Source of the DNA: Rarobacter faecitabidus
GTDB taxonomy: Bacteria; Actinomycetota; Actinomycetes; Actinomycetales; Cellulomonadaceae
Assembly (NCBI RefSeq): GCF_006716265.1
Contig: NZ_VFOS01000003.1
Coordinates: 62,001 to 126,000 of the forward strand
Length of the DNA stretch: 64,000 bases
Direction of reading: 5' to 3'
Shown here: piece by piece, positions 44,703-53,941 of the stretch
Layout of the letters: the number at the start of each line of letters is the position of its first letter
Position numbering within the stretch: the stretch's first letter is position 1
Made by a program: the position numbers and the translations under genes
The notes under the pieces: generated by a model
Databases searched by the model: none
What the model saw: the letters and a program-made list of their open reading frames with translations, nothing else
What the model was told of the DNA's origin: nothing

Positions 44703-45608
44703 TCAGACGGTGACCCAGCGGGAAAGATCGTTGGGGAGAATATCGAGTCCCGGGACTACCATGTCCTCACTGAATAGTGCGTATTCGGAACCGATATGTT
44801 GATGTTGGGCAGTGTGCGAGATGTTGAATGTCGCACACCGGACCCCCTCATAGAGATCGTTCGCGATGACGTCGTTCGCGTCGTAGGTCATGAACCATGT
44901 GAGGGTCGAAGCCTTCAACTGATCTGCCAACTCCTGGTGATCATCCAACGTCAGCCGGTCCAGATACAGGTCGTCTCCCTGCACGACGTAGGGGGGATCC
45001 ACGTAAACGAAGGTCGAATCAGACTCAGGCTCAAGCGACTCCAGGAATGCTCGCGCGTCCATCTGCGTGACTGTCACACGATGGCGGTAGCCGCCTAAGA
45101 ACCGAACACGGCCTGCAAGTTCTGGCTTGTTAAAACGAGCATCGATCTTCCAATTCCCGTTCTGGTTCAATCCCCCGATGGGCCTGGCGTTAAGGATGCC
45201 CGAACGATTTGTACGGTTGAGGAAGAAAGTTGCGAAACCCACAGTGAACTCGTCGTGATCTTGTGGATCAAGGTAGATAGCTCGCTGTCGGTGCCATTCG
45301 TCGACCGTAACCACGCACGATTCAATAGCTGACGAGAATCTATCTGTCTGGCCAAAGACAGACTTCCAGAACGAAGCGATACCGGTGTGGAGATCGTTGA
45401 TGCAGATCCGATCTACACGCTCATCGACGAGCAACTTCAACGCCGCTCCCGCTCCGCCAGCGAACGGTTCAGCGTATGTCGTTGCCGGACGATCTTGCGC
45501 CGCGATCAGATTCGCGATGTATGGCGCTAGTCGACGTTTCCCCCCTGGGTAACGCAATGGCGTATACATGCCACGTCCGGGGCGGCTCACGGTTTCGGAA
45601 CTCGTCAC
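44703..45608 (-). CDS. DNA adenine methyltransferase (Dam/D12 class)
   Basis: N6-adenine methyltransferase of 301 aa. PLRYPGGKRRLAPYI (motif X), TYAEPFAGGAGAALKLL (motif I, SAM site) and FVYVDPPYVVQGDDLYLD (motif IV, catalytic DPPY) are all intact. GTG start at 45608, 7 bp after the stop of the ParB-like gene, so one operon. Convergent with the integrase with a 5 bp gap. Typical uses are anti-restriction or a modification partner; the recognition site is unknown. Confidence 0.9.
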   Translation of the reverse strand: MTSSETVSRPGRGMYTPLRYPGGKRRLAPYIANLIAAQDRPATTYAEPFAGGAGAALKLLVDERVDRICINDLHTGIASFWKSVFGQTDRFSSAIESCVVTVDEWHRQRAIYLDPQDHDEFTVGFATFFLNRTNRSGILNARPIGGLNQNGNWKIDARFNKPELAGRVRFLGGYRHRVTVTQMDARAFLESLEPESDSTFVYVDPPYVVQGDDLYLDRLTLDDHQELADQLKASTLTWFMTYDANDVIANDLYEGVRCATFNISHTAQHQHIGSEYALFSEDMVVPGLDILPNDLSRWVTV

Positions 45609-45615
45609 CTCACTA

Positions 45616-47181
45616 TCATTCCAACTCTGAAGCCGGATGGCCAGCCGCTCGGTTCTGTGCGTTCGCGACGTACAGGTCTAGTGCCTCGAGGAAAGGCTGG
45701 TAGTGCCTTGTTTGGTTCCTGACCGCTTCACGGTCTGCGTAGTAGTCCGTTCTGTGGACATAGGAGTGCATGTACGCCACTGAAAGTTCGCCCGCCCCAT
45801 TCGATAGGTGGTCATGAATCGCGGGAAACTTTCTCGCGCGAGGACTCACTCCTCGCCCTTCGAGAAGTTCCAAGCAACGAGCGACACGTGGCCCAAGATC
45901 CTCTTTCTTCAGCGCATGAGTCACAGGTTCACCCAGACCCTTCAGCGAATTCAAGACTTCCCCGACAAAAAGCTCGATGAAAACGCGGGTCATGACAACG
46001 CACGAGTACGGCTGGCGATCAATCCGCAGCGCCTGCAACTCCGCTAGAACCTGCTGAGTCTTAGTACCGGCAGTATGTAGATGCAGACCAGCAAAAGGCT
46101 GTGTGATGTCCGGCTTCGGACGCGGCTTTGGCTTCGGATCTGGCTCCGGGTCGCCGTCAGGATTGGGGTGATCGCCTCCACCGGATGTATCGCGGTCCGG
46201 CTCACCTGGGCTACCTGGCTCATCATCAACAGGGCTGTCTTCATCAGAGTCGCTATCTGAAGTCAGATAGTCCCCCGGCGCAGGAAGATCCGACGAAATC
46301 CTGTTGAGGTACCCCTCGAGGTTCGCATTCGTATTGATGACGCGGCTATTCAGATGCTCGCTGCCGAGTTGACCTAAGACCTTCGTGAACGCACGGAGCA
46401 AAGCCTCGTCGCTTACAAGCTTCTCTACGAAATAATCCCGAGCCTTGTCAATTCGGACACCCAGTCTTTCCTGGTGCTCAGGCTTGCCAAGCAGACGACC
46501 CAACGTGGTCAACCCATGCTTACGAGCATTGGCAATGAGCGCGCTCAGGTTCGCGTTGCCCGAGGCGATGCTCGCCAGGAGATCGAGAACCCCACTGGCT
46601 CTCCGTGCTTGAGGGGATGACCCGCGCGGCCTTCTGGTACTACGAGACGCGACCTCCTGGTCATGCCGAATCTTGGCGGCAGCATCCCACGTCATGGTTC
46701 CAGCCCCGCGATGCTGGGCTTGGTTAGTGTGCTTGAGTTCGATCAGATGGTCGGCGTATTCCCGGTCTTCCGTAATAACCGCTGCGACCTTGGTGGGTGC
46801 AGGATTTTTCTTCGCCAGATCCGTGAACTTCTTACGGAGACGTTTGGCAGTCTTCTCGTCCACCAGCGCGCTCTCAACGATCAGATCTGGATTCGCCAGG
46901 CACTTAAGTACCGTGAACCGCCGGTTGCCTTCAAGGACTCGCCAACCCTTCCCCTTCGGTTCAAGTATTGGCAGGCTCGATGGATCAATGCCGTACTCGC
47001 AGATGTCTTCGGCGAGCGCAACGATCGAGCGAGCGATAGCAGGATCGCCGAGCAGAGAAGCTATCGTCTCGGGTTGCGTTTGGACCGGCTCGTGCCGCGC
47101 GTTACGCGTGTCCAAGAGCACACTGTGCACTGGAACTTCATTCACTTCACCACGAGCATGCGGCGCCATAGCCCATCCCAC
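45616..47181 (-). CDS. Large ParB-like domain protein
   Basis: A 521 aa protein. The N-terminal ParB-like nuclease domain is seen in LPILEPKGKGWRVLEGNRRFTVLKCLANPDLI (EGNRR signature). The middle is charged and helical; a disordered Asp/Pro-rich segment (SDSDSDEDSPVDD...PKPKPRPKPD) precedes a helical C-terminal domain (YMHSYVHRTDYYADREAVRNQTRHYQPFLEALDLYV). Paired with Dam and located between the integrase and attR, it looks like a cargo module of restriction, anti-restriction or defence type. No known system matched with confidence. Confidence 0.7.
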   Translation of the reverse strand: MGWAMAPHARGEVNEVPVHSVLLDTRNARHEPVQTQPETIASLLGDPAIARSIVALAEDICEYGIDPSSLPILEPKGKGWRVLEGNRRFTVLKCLANPDLIVESALVDEKTAKRLRKKFTDLAKKNPAPTKVAAVITEDREYADHLIELKHTNQAQHRGAGTMTWDAAAKIRHDQEVASRSTRRPRGSSPQARRASGVLDLLASIASGNANLSALIANARKHGLTTLGRLLGKPEHQERLGVRIDKARDYFVEKLVSDEALLRAFTKVLGQLGSEHLNSRVINTNANLEGYLNRISSDLPAPGDYLTSDSDSDEDSPVDDEPGSPGEPDRDTSGGGDHPNPDGDPEPDPKPKPRPKPDITQPFAGLHLHTAGTKTQQVLAELQALRIDRQPYSCVVMTRVFIELFVGEVLNSLKGLGEPVTHALKKEDLGPRVARCLELLEGRGVSPRARKFPAIHDHLSNGAGELSVAYMHSYVHRTDYYADREAVRNQTRHYQPFLEALDLYVANAQNRAAGHPASELE

Positions 47182-47286
47182 TTGTCTCAGCCCGCACTGA
47201 ACACGGGTGCCATTGATCCTGCTGGCACCTGATAGTACTGCGAGTCCCCCAGAATCTGAAGATCGACTTCACCACCGTGCTGCACG

Positions 47287-47307
47287 TGCAGCAAAATTGC
47301 AGCAGCC
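47287..47307. repeat. Putative integrase arm-type site, attR side
   Basis: 21 bp identical to 9661-9681, 128 bp upstream of the attR core. See the attL-side entry. Confidence 0.6.
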
Positions 47308-47435
47308 GAACGCTATTTGCCGCTCCACGGCGCTACACCAATCCTTGACCTTCGATCCCCTAAATGCTTTCTGGCCTGCACAAACGCTACGCGGGATCAC
47401 ACCACGCTACGTGGCGCTACACCGCTTGGGAGGCT

Positions 47436-47479
47436 CTTTTAATCCGTAGGTCGTGGGTTCGAGCCCCACGGGGCCCACT
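47436..47479. repeat. attR core (44 bp)
   Basis: Exact copy of 9568-9611, representing the 3' part of tRNA-Lys from the anticodon loop. A further 11 bp match after one mismatch (47481-47491). Confidence 0.95.
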
Positions 47480-47674
47480 CGTTTGACCAGGCCGTGATGG
47501 GATGGGATGGGACGGGCGTCGGCCGATGACGCTTGCCACTTGGGGGGCCAATCGCGGCACCACTACCCGAGACGCCCTCTGGGTAGTCCTTCGCGGACGC
47601 ACCCGCATGTCCCTCCTCCAGATCGCAGACCCCTACCCCGCGTTACGACGAGAACCTCTTGAGGGTCATTAATC

Positions 47675-48634
47675 TTGAACGTGCCACATTGGCTTTCTCG
47701 CAATTCAGGTCGACCCCCGGTGCACCAGGAGTACTCGAATTACCCTGATGCGTCGAAGGGTGCCGGTAATCTCGGGGGAAGAGAGGCGGTGACCGCATTG
47801 GCGAGAATCCACGGTACCTACGAATACGACGACGATGATCTGACCCCTGGCAGGAAGAAGGAAGGTGGCTTCCACCAGAACCTCTACGACGGGGACGGGA
47901 AATTGAGGGGGAACGCTCGATTCATCCCGGACGACGATCAACCGGAGGAAGACTACGATTCCGACTACGGCGATCCGCACTACGCCGCCCAGTCAGCGGC
48001 CGAAACGGAAGCAGAGGATCGCCGTCGAGAGCAAGATCAGCAAGAGCAGGCCGAACTCATCCTTAAGGCGGTCGTCGTTCTGGCGGCCGTCGCGTATGTG
48101 AAAGCGAAGCCGCACGTTCAGCGGCTCTGGCAGGAAAAGATCAGCCCAACGATCCAGTCCAAACTTGATGCCCGAAGCCTTCGGAAGACCGAGCGTCAGG
48201 CTCGTCGCGAACAGAAGCGGGCAACCGTGCAGCGCGAACCTAATGAGATGCCGAATCGCGTGCATGAGTCTGTCGAAAACCCTTCGACCTTACCGTCGAA
48301 CGACCTCGCCGTTGCCTCGCAAGAGTACCGCCGCAACATGAGCAGTTCGGAGGCCCAAGCCCGTTATCTCATGGCGTTGGTGGCGAAGGCATTCAGTGAC
48401 GAGCAACTTCGGATAGTGGCCAACGCCAACATCGTCGAGGACGAGCAGATTGTAGAGTTGGAGGGCACTCTCGCCCAACTTCCTCCGACCCAAGTAGCTC
48501 AGCTCATCGACAGCTTGGAGACGAACCCATCTGCGCTCACAAGTGAATCATTCGACTTAGCCGCGCTCCTAGCAGAGACAGCAGAGCAAAGTCCATTAAG
48601 TGCGCATCGTGAGCCGCGTCGCAGCGATCAGTAG
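47675..48634 (+). CDS. Hypothetical protein with one membrane segment
   Basis: A 319 aa protein. The acidic N terminus has HGTYEYDDDDLTPGRKKEGGFHQNLYDGDGKLRGNARFIPDD, a module seen in various actinobacterial hypothetical proteins. A hydrophobic stretch (ILKAVVVLAAVAYVKAKPHV, ~residues 128-148) is followed by a basic region and two helical parts. It is the first gene outside the prophage. TTG 47675 start; GTG 47681 possible. Confidence 0.6.
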   Translation: MNVPHWLSRNSGRPPVHQEYSNYPDASKGAGNLGGREAVTALARIHGTYEYDDDDLTPGRKKEGGFHQNLYDGDGKLRGNARFIPDDDQPEEDYDSDYGDPHYAAQSAAETEAEDRRREQDQQEQAELILKAVVVLAAVAYVKAKPHVQRLWQEKISPTIQSKLDARSLRKTERQARREQKRATVQREPNEMPNRVHESVENPSTLPSNDLAVASQEYRRNMSSSEAQARYLMALVAKAFSDEQLRIVANANIVEDEQIVELEGTLAQLPPTQVAQLIDSLETNPSALTSESFDLAALLAETAEQSPLSAHREPRRSDQ

Positions 48635-48853
48635 CGACTTGAGTACGGACGGCCACCGCTGATTTCTTATCGAAGTGCACGGTTCAACGCCAGTTGTCGG
48701 TGAGTTTTGGCATAGATAGAGGTGTGAGCATCTGGAACCCGCAATCAGTGGCAGTCGAGTCTGCAATCCACAGCGCGTTACGACCGAGAGCACGGACGCA
48801 CGTTGAGTAGACTTTCTGGTTCAGAGCAACCCTCCACCAATCGAAGAAGATCC

Positions 48854-49549
48854 ATGACCGTTCGCACCGCCGCCGAGCTGCCGCACTCGCCAGCCCGTGG
48901 CGAACAGGGCCATCCGGCACCTGAGCGCCTGGTGAAGTCCCGTGATCGAGTCAAGGCGTACGGGGAGGTGTTCACCCCGCGCCGGATGGTTGATCAGATG
49001 CTTGACCTGGTTCGGCCCGAGTTGGAGACTGGCCCGAACTTTGTGGACAAGACGTTCTTTGAGCCTGCCGCCGGTGACGGGAACTTCTTGGTCGCGATCC
49101 TCCAGCGGAAACTCGTTGCCATCAAGCGCCGATACCAAAGCGAGTTCTGGCCCACGGAGTCATTGTTTGCGCTCGCTTCCATTTACGGTGTCGAGCTACT
49201 CACCGACAACCACCAAGCCGCCCAGTCGGCACTCCTTACAGAGTTCGTGGCCTTTCACGAAGCGAATGGTACGAGTTGCACCCGCCGCACCAACCTCTAC
49301 CAGTCAGCCGCCTACCTCATTAGCGCGAACATCATCGCCGGCAACACGCTGACCGGCCAAGATTTCAGCGGCGCTCCGATCCAGTTCTCCTGGTGGAATC
49401 GCGTACTCAACATCCCTGGTACGGTTCATCGAGAACCGTTCTCCTTGGCGTCGTTGCGTGACGAAGACGCGTTCGATTTCACCATGTACGCCAGTTACAA
49501 GCCCTGCCGCATTGAGCACGTCCACAAGGAAGTGAGGACCGATGCCTAG
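48854..49549 (+). CDS. N6-adenine methyltransferase, N-terminal motif half
   Basis: A 231 aa protein holding only the first part of a DNA methyltransferase: AYGEVFTPRRMVDQML (motif X), TFFEPAAGDGNFLVAIL (motif I, SAM-binding), YGVELLTDN (motif II) and NIIAGNTLTG (motif III). No NPPY catalytic motif follows; that motif begins the gene at 52829. It overlaps the helicase gene by 8 bp. The reading is of a split methyltransferase subunit, not a damaged gene, because flanking genes are coupled and complementary. Confidence 0.75.
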   Translation: MTVRTAAELPHSPARGEQGHPAPERLVKSRDRVKAYGEVFTPRRMVDQMLDLVRPELETGPNFVDKTFFEPAAGDGNFLVAILQRKLVAIKRRYQSEFWPTESLFALASIYGVELLTDNHQAAQSALLTEFVAFHEANGTSCTRRTNLYQSAAYLISANIIAGNTLTGQDFSGAPIQFSWWNRVLNIPGTVHREPFSLASLRDEDAFDFTMYASYKPCRIEHVHKEVRTDA

Positions 49550-52500
49550 CCCTCGCATCAGCACATACAAGGTGATTACGCCACTGATCTACTCGTGGCG
49601 AACTCCGGACATCCCTAAGTACGACGGCTGGGAGAAGATCGGTTACACCGAACAGGAATCTGCGGACATTCGCATCGCACAACAAGCGTCGCAGCTCTCA
49701 GTGACGAAGGAAAAGCTCTGGGTCCGGCGTGCGGTATTCACCTCTGAGGCTGGTGGCAGGTTCAAGGACACGGACTTTCACGCCTATCTGCGCCAGATGG
49801 GTGTGGAACGCGAGCTCAAACCGGAACGCACCGAGTGGCATCATTTTGCTGGCGCACCGAAGACTTCCATCGACTACTTCAACACCTTCGCTGGGCAGGA
49901 TTACTCGGATTTCCAAGCAGACGGGCAGGACGACTACACGCTGCGTCCAGAGCAGCGAGCTGCGGTGGACCAAGCAATCGCCGCATTCGATGCCGGGCAC
50001 ACGGAAGTCCTATGGAACGCTAAGCCCCGGTTCGGCAAAACCCTGACCACCTACGACCTGATGCGCACCCTGGGCGCACAGCGGGTGCTGGTCGTCACGA
50101 ACCGCCCGGCTATCGCCAACTCATGGTTCGATGACTTCGTTCGATACATCGGCCACCAGACCACCTTTAAGTTCGTTTCCGAATCACCATCGCTGGCGTC
50201 CCGCACACCGATGACGCGCGCTCAGTGGCGATCATTCTCCGGTGAGCATCTAGACAGCCGTCCCCGAATCGTTGAGTTCCTATCCCTCCAGGACCTCAAA
50301 GGGTCCCAGTACTTCGGGGGAAGCCTGCCAAAGTTGAAGCACATTGCCGACTTCGACTGGGACCTCCTGGTCATTGACGAAGCCCACGAGGGCGTCGATA
50401 CGACCAAAACCGATGTAGCGTTCGACCACATCAAACGCACCCACACGTTGCACCTGTCGGGCACACCGTTCAAGGCGCTCGCCTCGGGAAAGTTTGGCGA
50501 CGACCAAATCTTCAACTGGACGTACGAGGACGAACAGACCGCGCGCGACACCTGGGACGATGACGCTACCGAGAACCCCTATGAGGCGCTGCCGACGCTG
50601 AACCTGCTCACCTACCAGGTTTCTCGGATGGTCACCGACCAACTCGCCGTCGGCGTTGCCATTGACGAGGATTCCGCCAACATCGACTACACCTTTGACT
50701 TGGGTGAGTTCTTCCGCACCAAAGACAATGGGTTCTTCGAACACGAGGACGAGGTAGCCAAGTTCCTTGATTGCTTGACGACCAACGAGAAGTACCCGTT
50801 CTCAACCCCCGCGTTGCGGGACGAGATTCGGCACTCGTTCTGGCTCCTAGACCGCGTTGCGTCCGCCAAAGCACTAGAACGAATGCTGAAAAAGCATCCC
50901 GTCTTCAAGGACTATTCGGTCGTCCTCGCTGCGGGCGATGGACGTGGCGCTGACGCAGACCTGGCAGTCACCGGCAAATCGTTGGACGCCGTTCGCGGCG
51001 CGATAGCCAAGGCTGAAATCACTGGCGGGAAGACCATCACCCTGTCCGTCGGCCAACTGACCACCGGGGTCACCATCCCCGAATGGACTGCGGTCATCAT
51101 GCTGTCCAATATCACGTCGCCCGCTTTGTACATGCAGGCCGCATTCCGGGCGCAGAACCCGTGCACATTCGAACGCGCCGGCACGGTGTACCAGAAGAAG
51201 AACGCCTATATCTTCGACTTCGCACCCGAACGCACCCTGACGGTCTTCGATAAGTTCGCCAACAACCTGAATCCGAACCCGTCCGGCGACCAGGGGGTCC
51301 GTCAGGAGAACATTCGACGCCTGTTGAACTTCTTCCCGGTCATTGGCGAGGACTCGGAAGGGCGCATGGTCGAACTGGATGCCGCGCAGGTCCTCACCTT
51401 CCCGCAGGTGTTCAAGGCCCGTGAAGTGGTGCGGCGCGGTTTCCTGTCGAACTTGTTGTTCGCAGGTGTTGGGGGTATCTTCCGTTACTCGGAGCACGTG
51501 AAGCAAATCCTCGATAAACTGCCCACCGCGCACCAGGGCAAGCTCAAGACCGGCCAAACCATCGACATGCCGGAACCCGCCCCGATTGTTGATAGCGACG
51601 GCAACGTGTCTGTCGATGCGGATACGGTCATCAACCCGAAGGTGGCTGAACTGGGCAAACCGGTGTGGTCAGTCGAGGACATCCCAGTTATCGAGCCTGA
51701 CACTCCGGCGCATGTCGCTGCGGCCAGTATCGCTAAAGCCGTCACGGAGCAGGCACGTGCCAAGCGAGACGAACTGAAGGCCGAATATGGCCTCACGGTC
51801 AAGCAGGTGGAGCGTGATGAGAAACGCACAGAACAGGCAGTGAGGGCGCAGGTCGAACGCGCTTACGTTGACAATGCCATCGCCACCCAACACCTTGCCG
51901 ATGAGCGTGCGGCCGCTGCTACGCAGGCCGAAGCGGCTGTAGTCGAGGCCAAGCAGGTCGAACACAGGGCGGCGTTTACAGCGAACATCAACGCGATAGT
52001 CGAAGCCAGCTTGGATTCCATCGTGCCGGAGGTCGTTACCCGCGAGGAGACGAAGAAGGAACAGAAGCGCGCCGATGGCGCTATGGAGGATGCGCGCTCG
52101 CACCTGCGCGGGTTCGCCCGCACCATCCCGATGTTCCTGATGGCTTACGGCAACCGGGACATTCGCCTGGCGAACCTGGATGATTACACCCCCGACGACG
52201 TGTTCGAGGAGATCACCGGGATCACTGAGGACGAGTTCCGAATCCTGCGCGACGGCCAAGATGTCACCGAGGATGACGGCACCGTCGTGAAGATCCCCGG
52301 CCTGTTCGATGAGGCGGTGTTCGACCAGTCGATTCAGGAGTTCTTGGACAAGAAGGAAGCGCTGGCGAACTACTTTGACAAGACTCAGACCGAGGACATT
52401 TTCGCCTACATTCCACAGCAGAAGACCTCTCTCGTGTTCACGCCGCAACCCGTGGTGAAGATGATGGTGGACACGCTTGAGGCCGAAAACCCCGGCATCT

Positions 52501-52832
52501 TCACCGATTCTGATAAGACGTTCGCGGACCTGTTCTCCACTGCTGGGCTGTTCTTGATGGAGCTGGTACGCCGACTCGATGCCGGGCTTGCGGAACAAAT
52601 CCCGGAACAGGACGAGCGCCTACGTCACATCCTGACCAAGCAGATTTTCGAGATGAGCCACAACAAGCTGTTGCACCGCATCACCATCGAAGCCGTCTCC
52701 GGTGGCGTCGCCGCACGCAAGGCATGGATGGAAGAGTCCGAACATTTCCGGGTAGGGAACCTCGCCGCCATGAGCGCGGCAGAACGCCAGCAAGTAGTCG
52801 ATGCCATGCTGACCGAAGGGAACGAGTCGTGA
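49542..52832 (+). CDS. Restriction-type DEAD/DEAH helicase with methyltransferase-like end
   Basis: A 1096 aa protein. Residues ~8-50 (YKVITPLIYSW...DGWEKIGYTEQESADIRIAQQ) look like a GIY-YIG/T5orf172-type nuclease domain. Helicase motifs follow: LRPEQRAAVDQAI (Q), WNAKPRFGKTLTTYDLM (Walker A-like), LLVIDEAHEG (DEAH), LHLSGTPFKAL (motif III) and a C-terminal helicase half (VGQLTTGVTIPEW, MQAAFRAQNP). The C terminus adds a degenerate methyltransferase start: LVFTPQPVVKMMVDTL and TFADLFSTAGLFLMELVRRL. Probable role: ATP-driven restriction subunit. The nuclease reading is tentative. Confidence 0.82.
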   Translation: MPSPRISTYKVITPLIYSWRTPDIPKYDGWEKIGYTEQESADIRIAQQASQLSVTKEKLWVRRAVFTSEAGGRFKDTDFHAYLRQMGVERELKPERTEWHHFAGAPKTSIDYFNTFAGQDYSDFQADGQDDYTLRPEQRAAVDQAIAAFDAGHTEVLWNAKPRFGKTLTTYDLMRTLGAQRVLVVTNRPAIANSWFDDFVRYIGHQTTFKFVSESPSLASRTPMTRAQWRSFSGEHLDSRPRIVEFLSLQDLKGSQYFGGSLPKLKHIADFDWDLLVIDEAHEGVDTTKTDVAFDHIKRTHTLHLSGTPFKALASGKFGDDQIFNWTYEDEQTARDTWDDDATENPYEALPTLNLLTYQVSRMVTDQLAVGVAIDEDSANIDYTFDLGEFFRTKDNGFFEHEDEVAKFLDCLTTNEKYPFSTPALRDEIRHSFWLLDRVASAKALERMLKKHPVFKDYSVVLAAGDGRGADADLAVTGKSLDAVRGAIAKAEITGGKTITLSVGQLTTGVTIPEWTAVIMLSNITSPALYMQAAFRAQNPCTFERAGTVYQKKNAYIFDFAPERTLTVFDKFANNLNPNPSGDQGVRQENIRRLLNFFPVIGEDSEGRMVELDAAQVLTFPQVFKAREVVRRGFLSNLLFAGVGGIFRYSEHVKQILDKLPTAHQGKLKTGQTIDMPEPAPIVDSDGNVSVDADTVINPKVAELGKPVWSVEDIPVIEPDTPAHVAAASIAKAVTEQARAKRDELKAEYGLTVKQVERDEKRTEQAVRAQVERAYVDNAIATQHLADERAAAATQAEAAVVEAKQVEHRAAFTANINAIVEASLDSIVPEVVTREETKKEQKRADGAMEDARSHLRGFARTIPMFLMAYGNRDIRLANLDDYTPDDVFEEITGITEDEFRILRDGQDVTEDDGTVVKIPGLFDEAVFDQSIQEFLDKKEALANYFDKTQTEDIFAYIPQQKTSLVFTPQPVVKMMVDTLEAENPGIFTDSDKTFADLFSTAGLFLMELVRRLDAGLAEQIPEQDERLRHILTKQIFEMSHNKLLHRITIEAVSGGVAARKAWMEESEHFRVGNLAAMSAAERQQVVDAMLTEGNES

Positions 52833-53863
52833 ATAGGAAGTTTGATGTAGTCATCGGAAATCCTCCCTACCAGGAGGAAGCGCAGGGAGAGGGCACCCGC
52901 GATACGCCTATCTATCACCGGTTCATGGACGCCGCCTACGAAGTTGGCACCAAGGCGGTCCTCATCACCCCGGCGCGCTTCCTGTTCAACGCTGGGTTCA
53001 CACCCAAGGCATGGAACGAGAAGATGCTGAGCGATCCGCACCTGAGTGTGGCACACTACGTCGCCAACAGTGACGAGTTGTTTCCGGGCACGGACATCAA
53101 AGGAGGCATTGCGGTCACCTACCGCGATGCCGCCCGCGCCGGGGAACCCGTCGGCACGTTCACCAAGTACCCCGAGCTCAACGATGTTCTGCACAAGGTT
53201 CTCGATACGAAGAGCGCCTCGATCAGCCCACATGTGTCTAGCGGTCGCGCATACGCCTACACCCAAACAATGCACGACGAAGTCCCCCAGGCGACAGCTC
53301 TGATGTCGAGCGACGCACAGTACCGGATCAGCACGAACACTTTCGAACAGCTCTCCTTCCTTTTTCACGTGGAGCACCCGGCCGACGCACACCATTATGT
53401 GAAGGTCCTCGGCCTCATCAAAAACAAGCGCGTGGCCCGCTGGATTCGCAGTGACTACATTTCTGGCCCCGCCAGTTTCAGCGCGTACAAGGTGGTGCTT
53501 TCCAAAGCTAACGGGTCAGGCCAGTTCGGAGAAGCGCTTGCTTCGCCTCACGTGCTTGGCCCTGCCCAGGCAGTAACGCAGTCGTTCATCACCATCGGGA
53601 ACTTTACTGACGAAGTAGAGGCCGAAGCATGCCTCAATTACGTGAAGACCAAGTTCGCGCGTGCGCTACTCGGGGTCCTCAAGATCACCCAAGACAACCC
53701 GGCGCGCACCTGGAAGTACGTCCCGCTCCAGGACTTCGCCAACGCATCCGACATCGACTGGTCGGTGTCAATCCCGCAGATCGACCAGCAGCTCTACGCG
53801 AAGTACAAACTCGACGACGACGAGATCGCCTTCATCGAATCCCACGTCAAACCGATGGAGTAG
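52829..53863 (+). CDS. Eco57I-like methyltransferase, catalytic and specificity half
   Basis: A 344 aa protein from GTG 52829, overlapping the helicase stop (GTGA). It begins KFDVVIGNPPYQEEA: the catalytic motif IV is at the very N terminus, and ITPARFLFNAGFTPKAWNEKML, GTDIKGGIAVTY and the C-terminal KFARALLGVLKITQDN match Eco57I/TaqI-type methyltransferases with a target recognition part. Motifs X-III are missing here and are supplied by the helicase C terminus or the gene at 48854. Confidence 0.82.
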   Translation: MNRKFDVVIGNPPYQEEAQGEGTRDTPIYHRFMDAAYEVGTKAVLITPARFLFNAGFTPKAWNEKMLSDPHLSVAHYVANSDELFPGTDIKGGIAVTYRDAARAGEPVGTFTKYPELNDVLHKVLDTKSASISPHVSSGRAYAYTQTMHDEVPQATALMSSDAQYRISTNTFEQLSFLFHVEHPADAHHYVKVLGLIKNKRVARWIRSDYISGPASFSAYKVVLSKANGSGQFGEALASPHVLGPAQAVTQSFITIGNFTDEVEAEACLNYVKTKFARALLGVLKITQDNPARTWKYVPLQDFANASDIDWSVSIPQIDQQLYAKYKLDDDEIAFIESHVKPME

Positions 53864-53941
53864 GCGCTCGGCGCGCACGGCACCAACCTCGCGGTCTCAG
53901 CCCCTGATCGCGATGCCCCCCAAGATCAATCGGAGATAGCC

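Larger units (their letters stand above)
9568..47479. mobile_element. Siphophage-type prophage in tRNA-Lys
   Basis: A 38 kb element bounded by a 44 bp direct repeat. It carries a tyrosine integrase, a two-regulator switch, an early region with ParB-like, WhiB-like and nuclease genes, and a full set of head, tail and lysis genes, all late genes leftward. No structural gene is visibly broken, so it may be inducible. The tape measure protein (1404 aa) implies a long-tailed siphovirus. A Dam/ParB-like pair lies between the integrase and attR. Intactness is inferred from gene content only. Confidence 0.95.

Noticed and set aside
47436-47479. Second tRNA gene at the right prophage end
   Set aside because: Only the 3' part from the anticodon loop is present; it is the attR copy, not a full tRNA.
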